Notes: generated by a model from the letters alone, not told the origin. Positions 1 to 8,802 are shown, numbered from the stretch's first letter. The stretch is 64,000 bases of DNA from Sediminicola luteus (GCF_002514735.1 NZ_NBWU01000001.1:868001-932000), one strand, 5' to 3'. Numbers and translations: made by a program.

Positions 1-6
1 AAACCA

Positions 7-738
7 TTATACCAATCCCTCTAAAATCGTATTTCGGATCCCCTCACGAAACCCCTCCAAGCCATTTTGATTGGGTTGTGGCGGATCGACAAAGCAGTGC
101 ACCTGAGCCCGAAGTTTACCCGGACCACCATGGGTCAGTTCAAAAGGCAGTCTTTTTTTAGAGTCGTAAAAGGTCATGGGCACTACGGGAATTTGATGGT
201 CTATGGCCATTTTAAAGGCACCATCCTTAAAGCGATCCAATACAATATGGGGTTCGGGTACCCCGCCCTCAGGAAAAATACAGATTCCCAAGCCTTGATC
301 TAAACGGCGTTGCGCCCTTTTGTACACCGCAGTGCGGCTTCGCACGCTGGAACGATCCACCATAATACAGACCCGTTTATAGAAATAGCCAAAAACCGGA
401 ATTTTTACCAACTCCTTCTTACCCACGAAGACAAAGGGGGTTTTACTTACCCGAAGCATAAGCATAATATCGAGCATTGAGGTATGGTTGGCCACCAACA
501 TATAACTTTTGCCACATTCCAGTTTTTGGGCATAACGAATTCGGGGTGGACAGCCACAGGCGTATAAAATGGGTAGGGCCCAAAGATTACGGGCACACCA
601 ATAAAACTGGGGGTATCGCTTTTCGCTAGCGGCAAAGATCAATAGAAAAGGTGCAAAAACGAAGATAGGTATGGCCACCCATAAGTAGAACCAGACCCTA
701 AATAACAGCTGCACCGTTTTGGTTAGCAAGTTTCGCAT
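7..738 (-). CDS. 1-acyl-sn-glycerol-3-phosphate acyltransferase (PlsC-like)
   Basis: Predicted to transfer an acyl chain to lysophosphatidic acid at the inner membrane, the second step of phospholipid synthesis. Seen: a hydrophobic N-terminal segment (about residues 8-40), the acyltransferase motif NHTSMLD (H-x4-D catalytic pair, about residue 85) and the FPEGG substrate-binding block (about residue 155). About 243 aa, normal for the family. The ATG at 738 is preferred over an in-frame TTG three codons upstream. It is divergent from trpS. Flavobacteria often carry several paralogues, so the exact acyl acceptor is uncertain. Confidence 0.88.
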   Translation of the reverse strand: MRNLLTKTVQLLFRVWFYLWVAIPIFVFAPFLLIFAASEKRYPQFYWCARNLWALPILYACGCPPRIRYAQKLECGKSYMLVANHTSMLDIMLMLRVSKTPFVFVGKKELVKIPVFGYFYKRVCIMVDRSSVRSRTAVYKRAQRRLDQGLGICIFPEGGVPEPHIVLDRFKDGAFKMAIDHQIPVVPMTFYDSKKRLPFELTHGGPGKLRAQVHCFVDPPQPNQNGLEGFREGIRNTILEGLV

Positions 739-794
739 GGGAACCAAAAATAAGGATTTTGCCCACTTCCCTACGCCGAAGCCATATAAACTTT

Positions 795-802
795 TACCTT
801 TG
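795..802 (+). promoter_or_regulatory. TAnnTTTG -7 element for trpS
   Basis: TACCTTTG matches the Bacteroidota primary-sigma -7 consensus TAnnTTTG. It implies a transcript start near 807, upstream of the ATG at 826. It overlaps the GTG at 802, which argues that the GTG is not the start. No well spaced -33 TTG was seen. Confidence 0.55.
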
Positions 803-825
803 TGCCCAATTTGAAACCAAGCACT

Positions 826-1794
826 ATGGCCAGAATCTTAACAGGTATACAAAGTACGGGCACCCCACATTTGGGTAATATTCTTGGGGCGATTATGCCC
901 GCTATTGAAATGGCGCAGAATCCGCAGAACGAATCATACCTCTTTATTGCCGATATGCATTCGCTTACCCAGATAAAAGATGGGGCCCAGTTGAGACAGA
1001 ACACCTATGCCACGGCCGCAACCTGGTTGGCTTTTGGCTTGGATATCGATAAAACGGTTTTCTATCGCCAATCGGACGTGCCACAGGTCACCGAACTGGC
1101 TTGGTACTTGAATTGTTTTTACCCCTATCAACGCTTGACCTTGGCCCATTCGTTTAAAGACAAGGCAGACCGTTTGGAAGATGTGAACGCCGGACTTTTT
1201 ACCTACCCCATGCTTATGGCGGCCGATATACTGTTGTACGATGCCGATATTGTGCCCGTAGGTAAAGACCAATTACAGCATTTGGAAATGACCCGCGACG
1301 TGGCCTCGCGATTCCATACCCAGCTCGGGGAAACCTTTGTACTGCCCGAAGCCAAGGTACAGGAAAGCACCATGTACGTGCCGGGTACCGATGGGGTTAA
1401 GATGAGTAAGAGTAAGGGCAATACCATAGACCTGTTCTTAACCGATAAAAAGTTGCGCAAACAACTTATGGGCATTAAAACGGACAGTACCCCCATGGAA
1501 GATCCGAAAGACCCTGAAAACGATAATGTATTTGCCCTGTACCGCTTGTTGGCCACCACGGAACAAACCGAAGCCATGCGACAAAACTACTTGGGCGGTA
1601 ATTACGGTTATGGCCATGCCAAACAAGCCCTTTACGATTTAATCTTGGAAAAATTCGGCCCGCAACGCGAGCGGTTCCATTACTATATGGAAAACCTACA
1701 TGAAATAGACGAGGCCTTGGCCAAAGGCGCCGAAAAAGCCAAAACCGTAGCCGATAGCGTATTGGAAAGGGTACGTGAGAAGGTGGGGTATTAA
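826..1794 (+). CDS. trpS: Tryptophanyl-tRNA synthetase
   Basis: Charges tRNA-Trp with tryptophan in the cytoplasm (class I aminoacyl-tRNA synthetase). Seen: the HIGH-type motif as HLGN about residues 16-19 after the typical ILTGIQSTG start, and the KMSKS signature (VKMSKSKGN) near residue 195. Length of 322 aa is normal for bacterial TrpRS. I chose ATG 826 because family members begin just before the ILTGIQ block and a promoter element covers the upstream GTG. It is convergent with the next gene, with only 4 bp between the stops. Confidence 0.96.
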   Translation: MARILTGIQSTGTPHLGNILGAIMPAIEMAQNPQNESYLFIADMHSLTQIKDGAQLRQNTYATAATWLAFGLDIDKTVFYRQSDVPQVTELAWYLNCFYPYQRLTLAHSFKDKADRLEDVNAGLFTYPMLMAADILLYDADIVPVGKDQLQHLEMTRDVASRFHTQLGETFVLPEAKVQESTMYVPGTDGVKMSKSKGNTIDLFLTDKKLRKQLMGIKTDSTPMEDPKDPENDNVFALYRLLATTEQTEAMRQNYLGGNYGYGHAKQALYDLILEKFGPQRERFHYYMENLHEIDEALAKGAEKAKTVADSVLERVREKVGY

Positions 1795-1798
1795 TAAA

Positions 1799-2308
1799 CT
1801 ATTGTTCAATTTGAAACTGGTTCTTGAATCTCTCGGCCTGTTTTACTAAATAAATACTATAACCTAAGCTCCCGATAATTATCAATTTAAAGATTATACC
1901 CCGAAATATCGATTCAGGCGAAATCGTAAAATTGATGATATAAGTAGCAACTATTAAAATCAAAGGAACAAGGGTAAAGAAAACCGGTTGCTTTTTAATG
2001 AATACCCCGCATAATAAAATGGTTACCGTTACTATTAAAGTTAACCCGAACCCAAGGACATCCATACCCCCATTAACGGCACCGATAACCATGAAAACAG
2101 TATTAACCGCGGCAACGGCAAATATTATTTTCTGACTTCTTAAAATTGAATCTTCCGCGTCGGCCACTACACCTTTGGCATCGATGAAACGAGCAATATG
2201 CACAGACCTTTCTTTGTCAGTCCCACTGAAAGGGTAATTGCAATTATCACAAAAATGATGCGCCTCCAAACTGTAGAAGCCGCATGCCGGGCAAACTTTT
2301 TTTTCCAT
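1799..2308 (-). CDS. Zinc-ribbon membrane protein, function unknown
   Basis: A 169-aa protein that I cannot assign to a characterised family. Seen: an N-terminal zinc ribbon with CPACG (residues 6-10) and CDNC (about 20-23), a hydrophilic linker to about residue 60, then four hydrophobic segments between about 63 and 158 consistent with an integral membrane protein whose ribbon is probably cytoplasmic. Convergent with trpS. More AT-rich than its neighbours by eye. Confidence 0.75.
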   Translation of the reverse strand: MEKKVCPACGFYSLEAHHFCDNCNYPFSGTDKERSVHIARFIDAKGVVADAEDSILRSQKIIFAVAAVNTVFMVIGAVNGGMDVLGFGLTLIVTVTILLCGVFIKKQPVFFTLVPLILIVATYIINFTISPESIFRGIIFKLIIIGSLGYSIYLVKQAERFKNQFQIEQ

Positions 2309-2363
2309 TTGTTGGTATTGATTGGTTTATGAACCCAATATCCAAATAATCTATCTAACCACC

Positions 2364-3470
2364 TTACAATTTCTCGTACATTTTCCCGGGCAAAGGCCTA
2401 ACTAAGCCTTGCATCTCTAAATTCAGCAATAGGGGACTCAATTTAAAAACAGGCACCCCCAAATCCAGGGCTATGGCATCTATATGTGTTTTTCCATTTT
2501 TTTTGAGGTAATCACATACTTTTTGCTCCTCAGGGGGTAGCGTAACGAACAGTTGGGTCTGTACCGGGGCCGGTTTTTCGATTTCCCAACCCAGATGGTA
2601 TACCAAATCGGCCGCAGTGGTCAGTATTCGCGCCTTCTGGGCTTTAATCAAGCTATTACAGCCTAAACTCTGGCTGTCTCCTGGTCGGCCAGGCACGGCA
2701 AACACATCCCTGTCATAACTATGGGCGATATCGGCGGTGACCAGACTGCCACCTTTTGCCCCCGATTCTATAACGATGGTGGCTTCCGAAAGCCCGGCTA
2801 TTATGCGGTTGCGCTGTAGAAAATGTTCCCGGTCGGGCTCGGTGTCGCTCCAAAAGTCGGTGACCAAGCCGCCGTGTTCACATATTTGCTTTGCATATTT
2901 GGCATGGGCACGCGGATAGGTTTGGTTTAGCCCATGTGCCATACAGGCTATGGTCTGTAGACCATGGGTAAGGGCCGCTTTATGGGCCGTAATATCGACC
3001 CCATAGGCCAAGCCACTAACGATTATGGGGTCTAAAGGCGCCAATTCGGCCACCAATTCCTCGCAAAACCTGCGGCCATGGGCAGTCATATCTCGGGTAC
3101 CTACTATACTGATTATTCGTTGGCCCTGCCAGTTAATATTTCCTTTATGGAACAATAATATGGGACCATCTACCGCATGGCGTAACCATTCCGGGTATTC
3201 GGGATCTTTGAAATAGGTATAACCCCAATTCATTTTCTGTAATACTTCCCATTCCACTCGGGCCGCCTCCTCGAACTTTGGGTCTTTTAAATGCGTCAAT
3301 GTCCGACTGCCTATACCCATGATCTTTTCCAAGGTTTGGGGTGCCGTTTCAAAAACCGCCTGGGCACTACCGCAATGGGCAATGAGTTTTTTCGCGGTAA
3401 CATCGCCCACCAGCGACATGGCCTGTAATCGTAAAACCGCTAAAAGTTCTTTTTCGACCATATCAGTCAT
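2364..3470 (-). CDS. dprA: DNA-processing protein DprA
   Basis: DprA (Smf) binds incoming single-stranded DNA and loads RecA during natural transformation. Seen: N-terminal helix-hairpin-helix-like region (about 1-75), a central Rossmann-like DNA-binding domain with SIVGTRDMTAHG (about 125), SGLAYGVDITAHKAA (about 155) and RNRIIAGLS (about 220), and a C-terminal winged-helix region (about 305-368). Length of 368 aa is typical. An internal ATG three codons downstream is an alternative start. It is divergent from the HU/SPOR gene at 3602, an arrangement I recall as frequent in flavobacteria. Confidence 0.95.
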   Translation of the reverse strand: MTDMVEKELLAVLRLQAMSLVGDVTAKKLIAHCGSAQAVFETAPQTLEKIMGIGSRTLTHLKDPKFEEAARVEWEVLQKMNWGYTYFKDPEYPEWLRHAVDGPILLFHKGNINWQGQRIISIVGTRDMTAHGRRFCEELVAELAPLDPIIVSGLAYGVDITAHKAALTHGLQTIACMAHGLNQTYPRAHAKYAKQICEHGGLVTDFWSDTEPDREHFLQRNRIIAGLSEATIVIESGAKGGSLVTADIAHSYDRDVFAVPGRPGDSQSLGCNSLIKAQKARILTTAADLVYHLGWEIEKPAPVQTQLFVTLPPEEQKVCDYLKKNGKTHIDAIALDLGVPVFKLSPLLLNLEMQGLVRPLPGKMYEKL

Positions 3471-3601
3471 TTCTTACAAAGTAATCAAAAAATGTGATTC
3501 GACTGATTACCAGCACCTGCGGTCGATCGTGTATGGTTCTGTTAATAAAAATTGTGTAACCTTATTTTGAAATCCCGTAAATTTTCCAATATTTGTCCAC
3601 T

Positions 3602-4549
3602 ATGAAAACCGGAACCTATATCAAGGAATTGCTTTTTACCCACGATTGTGTCGTGGTTCCGGAGTTCGGTGCCTTTTTGTCGCAAAGCCAGTCGGCACGT
3701 GAAGAAGGCCATACCCTTTACCCCCCCACAAAAACCCTAAGTTTTAACGCCCAGTTGGTTTCCAACGACGGTCTTTTGGCCAAATATGCCTCGGAGGCAG
3801 AAGGTGTTCCTTATGAAGCGGCTTTAAAGCAATTGTTGGATGTTACCCGCCAGTGGAAAAAACAGATTGCCATTGGTATTCCGGTAAGCTTGGAGGGTAT
3901 TGGTAAACTAACCGCCAACAAAGAGGGTAATCTGGTGTTCACCCCATTTGAAAAGGAAAACCTATTACTGACTTCCTTTGGGATGGCCCCTGTGCTGGGC
4001 AAACCTATTTTAAGGGAAAGTCTTAAGGAAGAAGTAGTGGAAATGGAAGAAAAAATCCCGTTTATCATTACCCCGGAACGTAAAGAAAAAGGCGGACTTC
4101 GTCGCAGCCTTAAATATGCCGCCGTAATCTTGTTGGCCGTGGCTAGCGGACTAACCGTTTTTACCTCTTACCAGCAAGGAAAACAGCAAGAGCAGTGGGT
4201 AGACCAACAGGTTAAGGAACAGGTCTCCAAAAACATTCAGGAAGCTACCATCTTCGATACCCAACCCATGGAACTCGATGCCCTGGATCTTACTTTCGTT
4301 GAAAAACCAAGTCAGACCGATTACCATGTTGTCGCCGGTGCCTTTCGCGTGCGTACCAATGCCGATAAAAGAATCGCCCAATTACAATCCAAAGGCTACA
4401 AGGCTACCTATTTGGGCGTAAACAAATACGGCTTGCACCAAGTGGGTTATGCCAGTTTTGAAAGTAAACGTGACGCCATTAACTACCTCTACAAGGTTCA
4501 GCGTAACGAATCTTCGGAAGCCTGGTTGTTATACCAACCGGCCCAGTAA
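3602..4549 (+). CDS. HU-CCDC81-type / SPOR-domain membrane protein
   Basis: Probable envelope/division-associated protein. Seen: an N-terminal half (about residues 1-130) of the type annotated as two HU-CCDC81-like domains in Bacteroidota, with the characteristic VVPEFGAF block near residue 18; one transmembrane helix at about 163-182; and a C-terminal SPOR domain (about 240-312) beginning YHVVAGAF, expected to bind denuded septal peptidoglycan. This topology puts the HU-like part in the cytoplasm and SPOR in the periplasm. ATG 3602 is preferred over a TTG at 3593. Role in division is inferred from SPOR only. Confidence 0.85.
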   Translation: MKTGTYIKELLFTHDCVVVPEFGAFLSQSQSAREEGHTLYPPTKTLSFNAQLVSNDGLLAKYASEAEGVPYEAALKQLLDVTRQWKKQIAIGIPVSLEGIGKLTANKEGNLVFTPFEKENLLLTSFGMAPVLGKPILRESLKEEVVEMEEKIPFIITPERKEKGGLRRSLKYAAVILLAVASGLTVFTSYQQGKQQEQWVDQQVKEQVSKNIQEATIFDTQPMELDALDLTFVEKPSQTDYHVVAGAFRVRTNADKRIAQLQSKGYKATYLGVNKYGLHQVGYASFESKRDAINYLYKVQRNESSEAWLLYQPAQ

Positions 4550-4763
4550 TCTCACATAAAATTTTTGATTGAAGAGTATCGCATCGTTCGATAGGCTTTG
4601 TTATGTTTTGGTTTGATAAAACCGCGACCACCAAGAAGCTAACATTCGTTTGAATAGATGAAAATCTTACTTACGCCTGCCTATTGGATTATTGATAAGG
4701 TGCAATCATTCCGTGGTAGATTTAGTGAGAACTTTGGTTTCAAATGACCGGAACTGCGAACAG

Positions 4764-4798
4764 CTCCCTCTCCTTTGGGGGAGAGCGGGGGTGAGGGT
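4764..4798. repeat. GC-rich REP-like dispersed repeat, copy 1
   Basis: A CTCCCTCTCC arm, a short spacer, then GGGGGAGAG and GGGGGTGAGGG. A second copy of the same design and orientation lies at 20398-20436. Such CCCTCTCC/GGAGAGGG elements recur between genes in many bacterial genomes; their origin here is unknown. Confidence 0.6.
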
Positions 4799-4979
4799 AA
4801 ACCGAAAGCATATTTTATTGGATGGTTTTAAAATTCCTGTTAGAAAACACGTTCACTAGTTTGTTTTCGCTACCGAAACTCCGTTGAAAGTGACACTTAG
4901 GCTAGCTGCCAAACACCTCAAGAGCCTATGCCCTACCCCATTTTCAAGGTAGTTAGCGACATATAGCTAATTGTAGGCA

Positions 4980-5009
4980 TTGCCATTACGTTTCTCCGCT
5001 CTATCTTTG
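4980..5009 (+). promoter_or_regulatory. Promoter for acyl-CoA thioesterase (-33 TTG, -7 TATCTTTG)
   Basis: TTG at 4980-4982 and TATCTTTG at 5002-5009 are separated by 19 bp, the best match to the Bacteroidota promoter consensus in the window. The expected transcript start (about 5013-5015) is next to the ATG at 5017, so the message should be nearly leaderless. Confidence 0.7.
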
Positions 5010-5016
5010 CCCAAAA

Positions 5017-5535
5017 ATGAGCATGGAACCCAAAACCCCAGCGCAGTCGCGCACTATATTGACCGATTTGGTCTTACCCAGTGAAACCAACCCTTTGAAC
5101 AACCTTTTCGGGGGCGAACTATTGGCCCGTATGGATCGTGCCGCCAGTATCGCCGCCCGTAGGCATAGCCGTAGGATCGTAGTTACCGCCTCGGTAAACC
5201 ACGTAGCCTTTAACCGGGCCGTGCCGGTGGGTTCGGTGGTTACCGTAGATGCCGCCGTTTCGCGCGCCTTTAGTTCTTCTATGGAAATCTTTATAGACGT
5301 TTGGATCGAAGACCGCTACTCTGGCGAGCGTACCAAGGCCAATGAGGCCATTTATACCTTTGTTGCCGTAGATGATACCGGAAAGCCTACCAAAGTTCCG
5401 GAAATACGCCCTGAGACCGATTTGGAGAAGGAACGGTATGCCGCCGCCTTAAGACGTAAACAATTGAGTTTGGTGTTGGCGGGGAAAATGGATCCTTCCC
5501 AAGCTACCGAGCTGAAGGCTTTGTTTATGGGGTAA
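5017..5535 (+). CDS. Acyl-CoA thioesterase (hotdog fold, YciA/BFIT type)
   Basis: Hydrolyses acyl-CoA to free acid and CoA in the cytoplasm. Seen: single hotdog domain (about residues 10-130) with the N-N-L-F-GGELLARMD block (about 24-40) that carries the catalytic Asp in this family, and the V-A-x-N-x-A-x-P-V-like stretch near residues 60-75. Length of 172 aa fits single-domain members. ATG 5017 and ATG 5023 (MSM) are both possible; the promoter position allows either. Its last codons are duplicated 3.3 kb downstream at 8803-8847, see the repeat entries. Confidence 0.9.
   Translation: MSMEPKTPAQSRTILTDLVLPSETNPLNNLFGGELLARMDRAASIAARRHSRRIVVTASVNHVAFNRAVPVGSVVTVDAAVSRAFSSSMEIFIDVWIEDRYSGERTKANEAIYTFVAVDDTGKPTKVPEIRPETDLEKERYAAALRRKQLSLVLAGKMDPSQATELKALFMG
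5504..5531 (+). repeat. Direct repeat, left copy (3' end of thioesterase gene)
   Basis: 28 bp encoding the thioesterase C-terminus (TELKALFMG). 27 of 28 bases recur in the same orientation at 8816-8843, on the far side of the Fur/TonB module. Confidence 0.85.
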
Positions 5536-5644
5536 AAATCTGGCGCTCCCTTTCACCCTGGTTGTTCTATTTACGGTCTAAAATCTTCCTTTTATTTTAA
5601 ACCTCATGCTAAAGGTCATTTAAGAAAAAGTGAAGCAGCTGCAT

Positions 5645-6061
5645 TTAGGATCCGTTACATATATCGCAGATACCTTTAACAACTACGTTGGCATTTTTTG
5701 AAACAAAACCAATGGGTACTTTTATTTCTGGAATTTTATAATCAGTTAAACAAACGGTCTCATGGCAATGATCACAATGAAAGTGTAGGTGTAAATCGGA
5801 CTCCATCGCACATGTACATCCTTGCTCGCATAAAGCGTATTTGGTGATTCCGGTACCATCATCTATTTGATGTACAATATCTTTTTTTTCAAATGTTTTG
5901 ATGGTTCTATATAATGTTGTCCTATCGACTTTATCGAAAGTGTTCTCTAGGTCACTTAACGTAACCGCCACCTTTTTATTCGCAAGAAACTTATAGACAA
6001 GCAATCGCATAGCTGTAATGCGAATATTTTTTGATTTTAATCGTTGTTCTATGGTTTCCAT
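5645..6061 (-). CDS. Fur-family metalloregulator
   Basis: Winged-helix metal-sensing repressor. Seen: N-terminal HTH with TAMRLLVYKFL and the recognition-helix stretch DRTTLYRTIKTFEK (about residues 45-60), then a metal/dimerisation half with the His-rich segment HLHFHCDHCHETVC (about 92-105) and a terminal CDIC, giving two CxxC pairs for a structural zinc. 138 aa, normal. It starts 2 bp after the stop of the TonB receptor, so it is cotranscribed with it and likely autoregulates the module. Zinc (Zur-like) or another divalent metal is inferred; the sequence does not settle which. Confidence 0.88.
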   Translation of the reverse strand: METIEQRLKSKNIRITAMRLLVYKFLANKKVAVTLSDLENTFDKVDRTTLYRTIKTFEKKDIVHQIDDGTGITKYALCEQGCTCAMESDLHLHFHCDHCHETVCLTDYKIPEIKVPIGFVSKNANVVVKGICDICNGS

Positions 6062-6063
6062 GA

Positions 6064-8250
6064 TTAATGATGTTCTTCGTTTCCAAACGGTTTAATAATT
6101 AGTCCTACACTAAAAATGAACCCATCCGTAGGTGCATAAATCTCAGGGAAAACCGGGTTTTCGTGGGGTGGTAATACCAATGGCGAAAACCTGCTTTGTC
6201 TTCTATCGGTAAAGTTTTCGAAGTTTACAAAAACACTACCCAACTTAAAGTTACGCATTACCAACAAACCCATGGTTACAAAATCCGTGGTTTTATTCCC
6301 ATTGGATAAGAACTGTTTGCCTGTGTAATAGGTTTCATAGCCAATTCGCCACGTATCGGATTCGTACATTAAAACACTGCCCGCATTGTGTTTTGCCGTT
6401 AATGGTTTTTGTGGATTTCCCGCTAAATAATTCAGCTTGGTATCGATCAAGGCATAATTTAAGAACCACCTAAAATCTTTATAAGTAAACTTAATATTGG
6501 TCTCCGCACCTTTGCTCAAGATGTTATCCGGGGCATTTTCGAATTTAAAAAACCCATTGTCCACTGAATTTAAAAGTAATGCATCATGTATTGCCGTAAC
6601 ATAGAATAATTGATTCATTGAAAACCCTACTTCATCGGTTATGCGGGTTTGATAGTTCACATCAAAATTTATCCCATACGAGCGTTCGGCATCTGTAGCA
6701 GATTTATCGATGGCCAATACATTTTCAAAATTTATATATTCTGCTTCCTCTGTAAACATATCAGGTATCTTATACCCTAATCCACCACCGATTCGACTCG
6801 AAAACCCACCATTGGTTTTGTAGAGCAACGAAACCCTCGGCAAAGGAAAAAAGCCGAAATCCGTATTATAATCCGCTCTCAACCCTGTTTCTAAAATCCA
6901 ATGTTCAGACAGGTCGAAGATGGTGTTTGCAAACGCACCCAAGGTTATATCCCTTTGATTGCGTTGCATAGGCGAATCTTCATTCTCCACAAAACTTGAG
7001 GTGTACAGATTGGCGCCGGTTATCCAATCTGATCTATCTAATGTTCTGGCATAGGTGAGCTCAGAAAATGAATTGATTTGTTGACCTTCAAACCTTAAGT
7101 CGGGAACGATAAGGTTTCTATCAAAGAAAGAAACACTATTCTTAAACTGTAACGAACTCACAGTATCTAACTGTGTTCGATACACCAACTGACCGCTCAG
7201 CCGTTTTGAATTGTTTTCTTCGGTATATTGATGAATGCCATTCTCGCCATTCTCTATTTTATTAATATCGCCACCAATTCTGTCGTCATAAGTACCGTTT
7301 AACCCAAACCATATCGTTGTTTTGTCTGATGGATAATAAAACACTTTTGGGTTAAACGAAATAGAGGTTGTTTTTGGCAGATTACTAAACTCATCATCAT
7401 CTGGGTCGTAGGCTTTTTGGTAATGGCCAGAACCATAAAGTGAAAATCCGAATTTCTTATTGCGCTGGCTATAAAAAATATTCGCCGTACTTCCCAAGGC
7501 TTGTGTCTGGGTAAGCATAATATCAAATGTAGGTTCTTCATTTGGTGTTTTGGAAACCATATTCACCAATCCAGCAATGGCCCCACCACCATAAAGAGTC
7601 GATGAACTTCCTTTTATGATTTCAAATTGTTGTAAGTCTAATGGTGGAATTTGTAAAATACTTAAACCACTTGAAAAACCTCCGTATAAAGGAAACCCAT
7701 CTCGTAAAAGTTGGGTATATCTGCCGTCAAGACCTTGTATTCTAATATTAGTATTTCCACTACTTAAAGAGGTTTGTTGCATTTGAATTCCCGTACTTTC
7801 ACGAAGAACCATCGAAATATTGGTTGGGTTCATAATGGCTTTTTCACCTAATTCCTCAACACCGATAAATTCTATTCTTGTTGGAATTTTCTGCACCGTC
7901 CGCGTGCTTCGTGTAGATTGCAAAACGACCTCTTCCAGTTCATGACCACCTTCTTTAAGATAAAATGCATAGTCGGTATCACTAGGTACTTTAATGGTGG
8001 TTTCCAAGGTCTCAAATCCTATAAATGAGATGGAAACCACATATTGGCCATAGGGTATTTCAGTAAAATGGGCAATGCCATCAAAATCTGAAACTGCACC
8101 TTTTTCTAGTGCCTCAAAAAATACGGTTGCGCCCATCAAAGGCTCGTTATCTGCCTCAGAAACGATTTTAATAGGTATTTCGGTGCTTTGCGCTTTTGCC
8201 AAAAAGCACAAAAAAGCGGTGAGCAAGATGCTCAGCATGTGTTTTTTCAT
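6064..8250 (-). CDS. TonB-dependent outer-membrane receptor with carboxypeptidase-like N-terminal domain
   Basis: Predicted energy-dependent importer. Seen: signal peptide ending near AKAQ (about residue 21), a CarboxypepD_reg-like beta-sandwich (about 25-105; PLMGATVFFE, GQYVVSISFIGFE), a plug domain with IRIQGLDGRYTQLLRDGFP and SSSTLYGGGAIAGLVNM (about 165-230), and a 22-strand-type barrel to a C-terminal beta strand ending near FSVGLIIKPFG. 728 aa from ATG 8250; an upstream in-frame TTG is less likely. No SusD partner follows, and a Fur-family gene sits immediately downstream, so a metal or metal-chelate substrate is inferred. Confidence 0.9.
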   Translation of the reverse strand: MKKHMLSILLTAFLCFLAKAQSTEIPIKIVSEADNEPLMGATVFFEALEKGAVSDFDGIAHFTEIPYGQYVVSISFIGFETLETTIKVPSDTDYAFYLKEGGHELEEVVLQSTRSTRTVQKIPTRIEFIGVEELGEKAIMNPTNISMVLRESTGIQMQQTSLSSGNTNIRIQGLDGRYTQLLRDGFPLYGGFSSGLSILQIPPLDLQQFEIIKGSSSTLYGGGAIAGLVNMVSKTPNEEPTFDIMLTQTQALGSTANIFYSQRNKKFGFSLYGSGHYQKAYDPDDDEFSNLPKTTSISFNPKVFYYPSDKTTIWFGLNGTYDDRIGGDINKIENGENGIHQYTEENNSKRLSGQLVYRTQLDTVSSLQFKNSVSFFDRNLIVPDLRFEGQQINSFSELTYARTLDRSDWITGANLYTSSFVENEDSPMQRNQRDITLGAFANTIFDLSEHWILETGLRADYNTDFGFFPLPRVSLLYKTNGGFSSRIGGGLGYKIPDMFTEEAEYINFENVLAIDKSATDAERSYGINFDVNYQTRITDEVGFSMNQLFYVTAIHDALLLNSVDNGFFKFENAPDNILSKGAETNIKFTYKDFRWFLNYALIDTKLNYLAGNPQKPLTAKHNAGSVLMYESDTWRIGYETYYTGKQFLSNGNKTTDFVTMGLLVMRNFKLGSVFVNFENFTDRRQSRFSPLVLPPHENPVFPEIYAPTDGFIFSVGLIIKPFGNEEHH

Positions 8251-8295
8251 TGAAAACAAAAATTGATTAACTAAATTTTGACCCTAAGTCTTGTA

Positions 8296-8613
8296 TTAGC
8301 CAATCAATTGTGGCGGTTGCCAGATGTTGTAAAGAAAATCGAACCTGTAAATAGGTTGGTAGGTCGCTATTACTTGCGTAGAAATCTTTGGGTAAACTTT
8401 AAGTTCATAAGCTTCAATTGCCTGATAGGTAATTGACATTCCACAGCAGTTACATATACAAGTACTAGGGCAAGAATCGTCGTTATCTTGGCCATGGTCG
8501 TGATTTGAACTCAATTCATCAAGATGTAAATCTTCTTTATTCGTTCCATCAGAACAAGGCGTAACAGCCAAAATCAGAAACAAAACCGCTAATATGGTCG
8601 AGAAGTTTTTCAT
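8296..8613 (-). CDS. Small Cys/His-rich exported protein (resembles DUF6660)
   Basis: 105-aa protein, probably exported: hydrophobic N-terminus MKNFSTILAVLFLILAVTPC, then an acidic His-containing stretch (HDHGQDNDD) and a dense cysteine cluster CPSTCICNCC near residues 49-58, suggestive of metal binding. The size and CxxxCxCxCC pattern resemble proteins annotated DUF6660 next to TonB receptors in Bacteroidota, by recollection. First gene of the three-gene module; ATG 8613 chosen because the promoter element lies just upstream, excluding the longer reading. Confidence 0.7.
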   Translation of the reverse strand: MKNFSTILAVLFLILAVTPCSDGTNKEDLHLDELSSNHDHGQDNDDSCPSTCICNCCGMSITYQAIEAYELKVYPKISTQVIATYQPIYRFDFLYNIWQPPQLIG

Positions 8614-8618
8614 CACCG

Positions 8619-8626
8619 CAAAGATA
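8619..8626 (-). promoter_or_regulatory. -7 element TATCTTTG of the Fur/TonB module
   Basis: Read on the minus strand, TATCTTTG matches TAnnTTTG. Expected transcription start is around 8614-8616, directly at the ATG (8613), so this message should be leaderless. There is no TTG at the usual 17-23 bp spacing, which is consistent with a regulated promoter. Confidence 0.6.
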
Positions 8627-8638
8627 ACCATTAAAAGA

Positions 8639-8653
8639 TGCAATGCCATTGCA
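8639..8653. promoter_or_regulatory. 7-1-7 palindrome, candidate operator for the Fur-family regulator
   Basis: TGCAATGCCATTGCA is a perfect inverted repeat of 7 bp around one base, the geometry typical of Fur-superfamily boxes. It lies 12 bp upstream of the -7 element, where it would overlap the -33 region, and in front of a module that encodes a Fur-family protein. Confidence 0.5.
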
Positions 8654-8802
8654 AAACCAACTCAAGCACTGTTTCTTAACCCCGTATCGAACACGTTTTG
8701 CCCAGTGACTTTTTATCCTAAAGAAGTTTGTATCGATTCTTTCTATACCATAAACCAGCAAAAGACAGGGGTACCACCAACGCCATTCGACCGTCTTTTT
8801 AC

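Larger units (their letters stand above)
4550..5016. other. Intergenic region, 467 bp, with one REP-like element and a promoter
   Basis: No credible coding sequence on either strand. It contains a GC-rich REP-like hairpin (4764-4798) and at its right edge the promoter of the thioesterase gene (4980-5009). I see no tRNA or riboswitch-like structure in the remainder. Confidence 0.6.

Noticed and set aside
802-825. GTG at 802 as the start of trpS
   Set aside because: The GTG overlaps a good -7 element and gives an extension absent from the usual TrpRS start; ATG 826 was used.
6064-8250. TonB receptor as part of a SusCD glycan-uptake pair
   Set aside because: There is no SusD gene and the adjoining genes are a Cys/His-rich protein and a Fur-family regulator.
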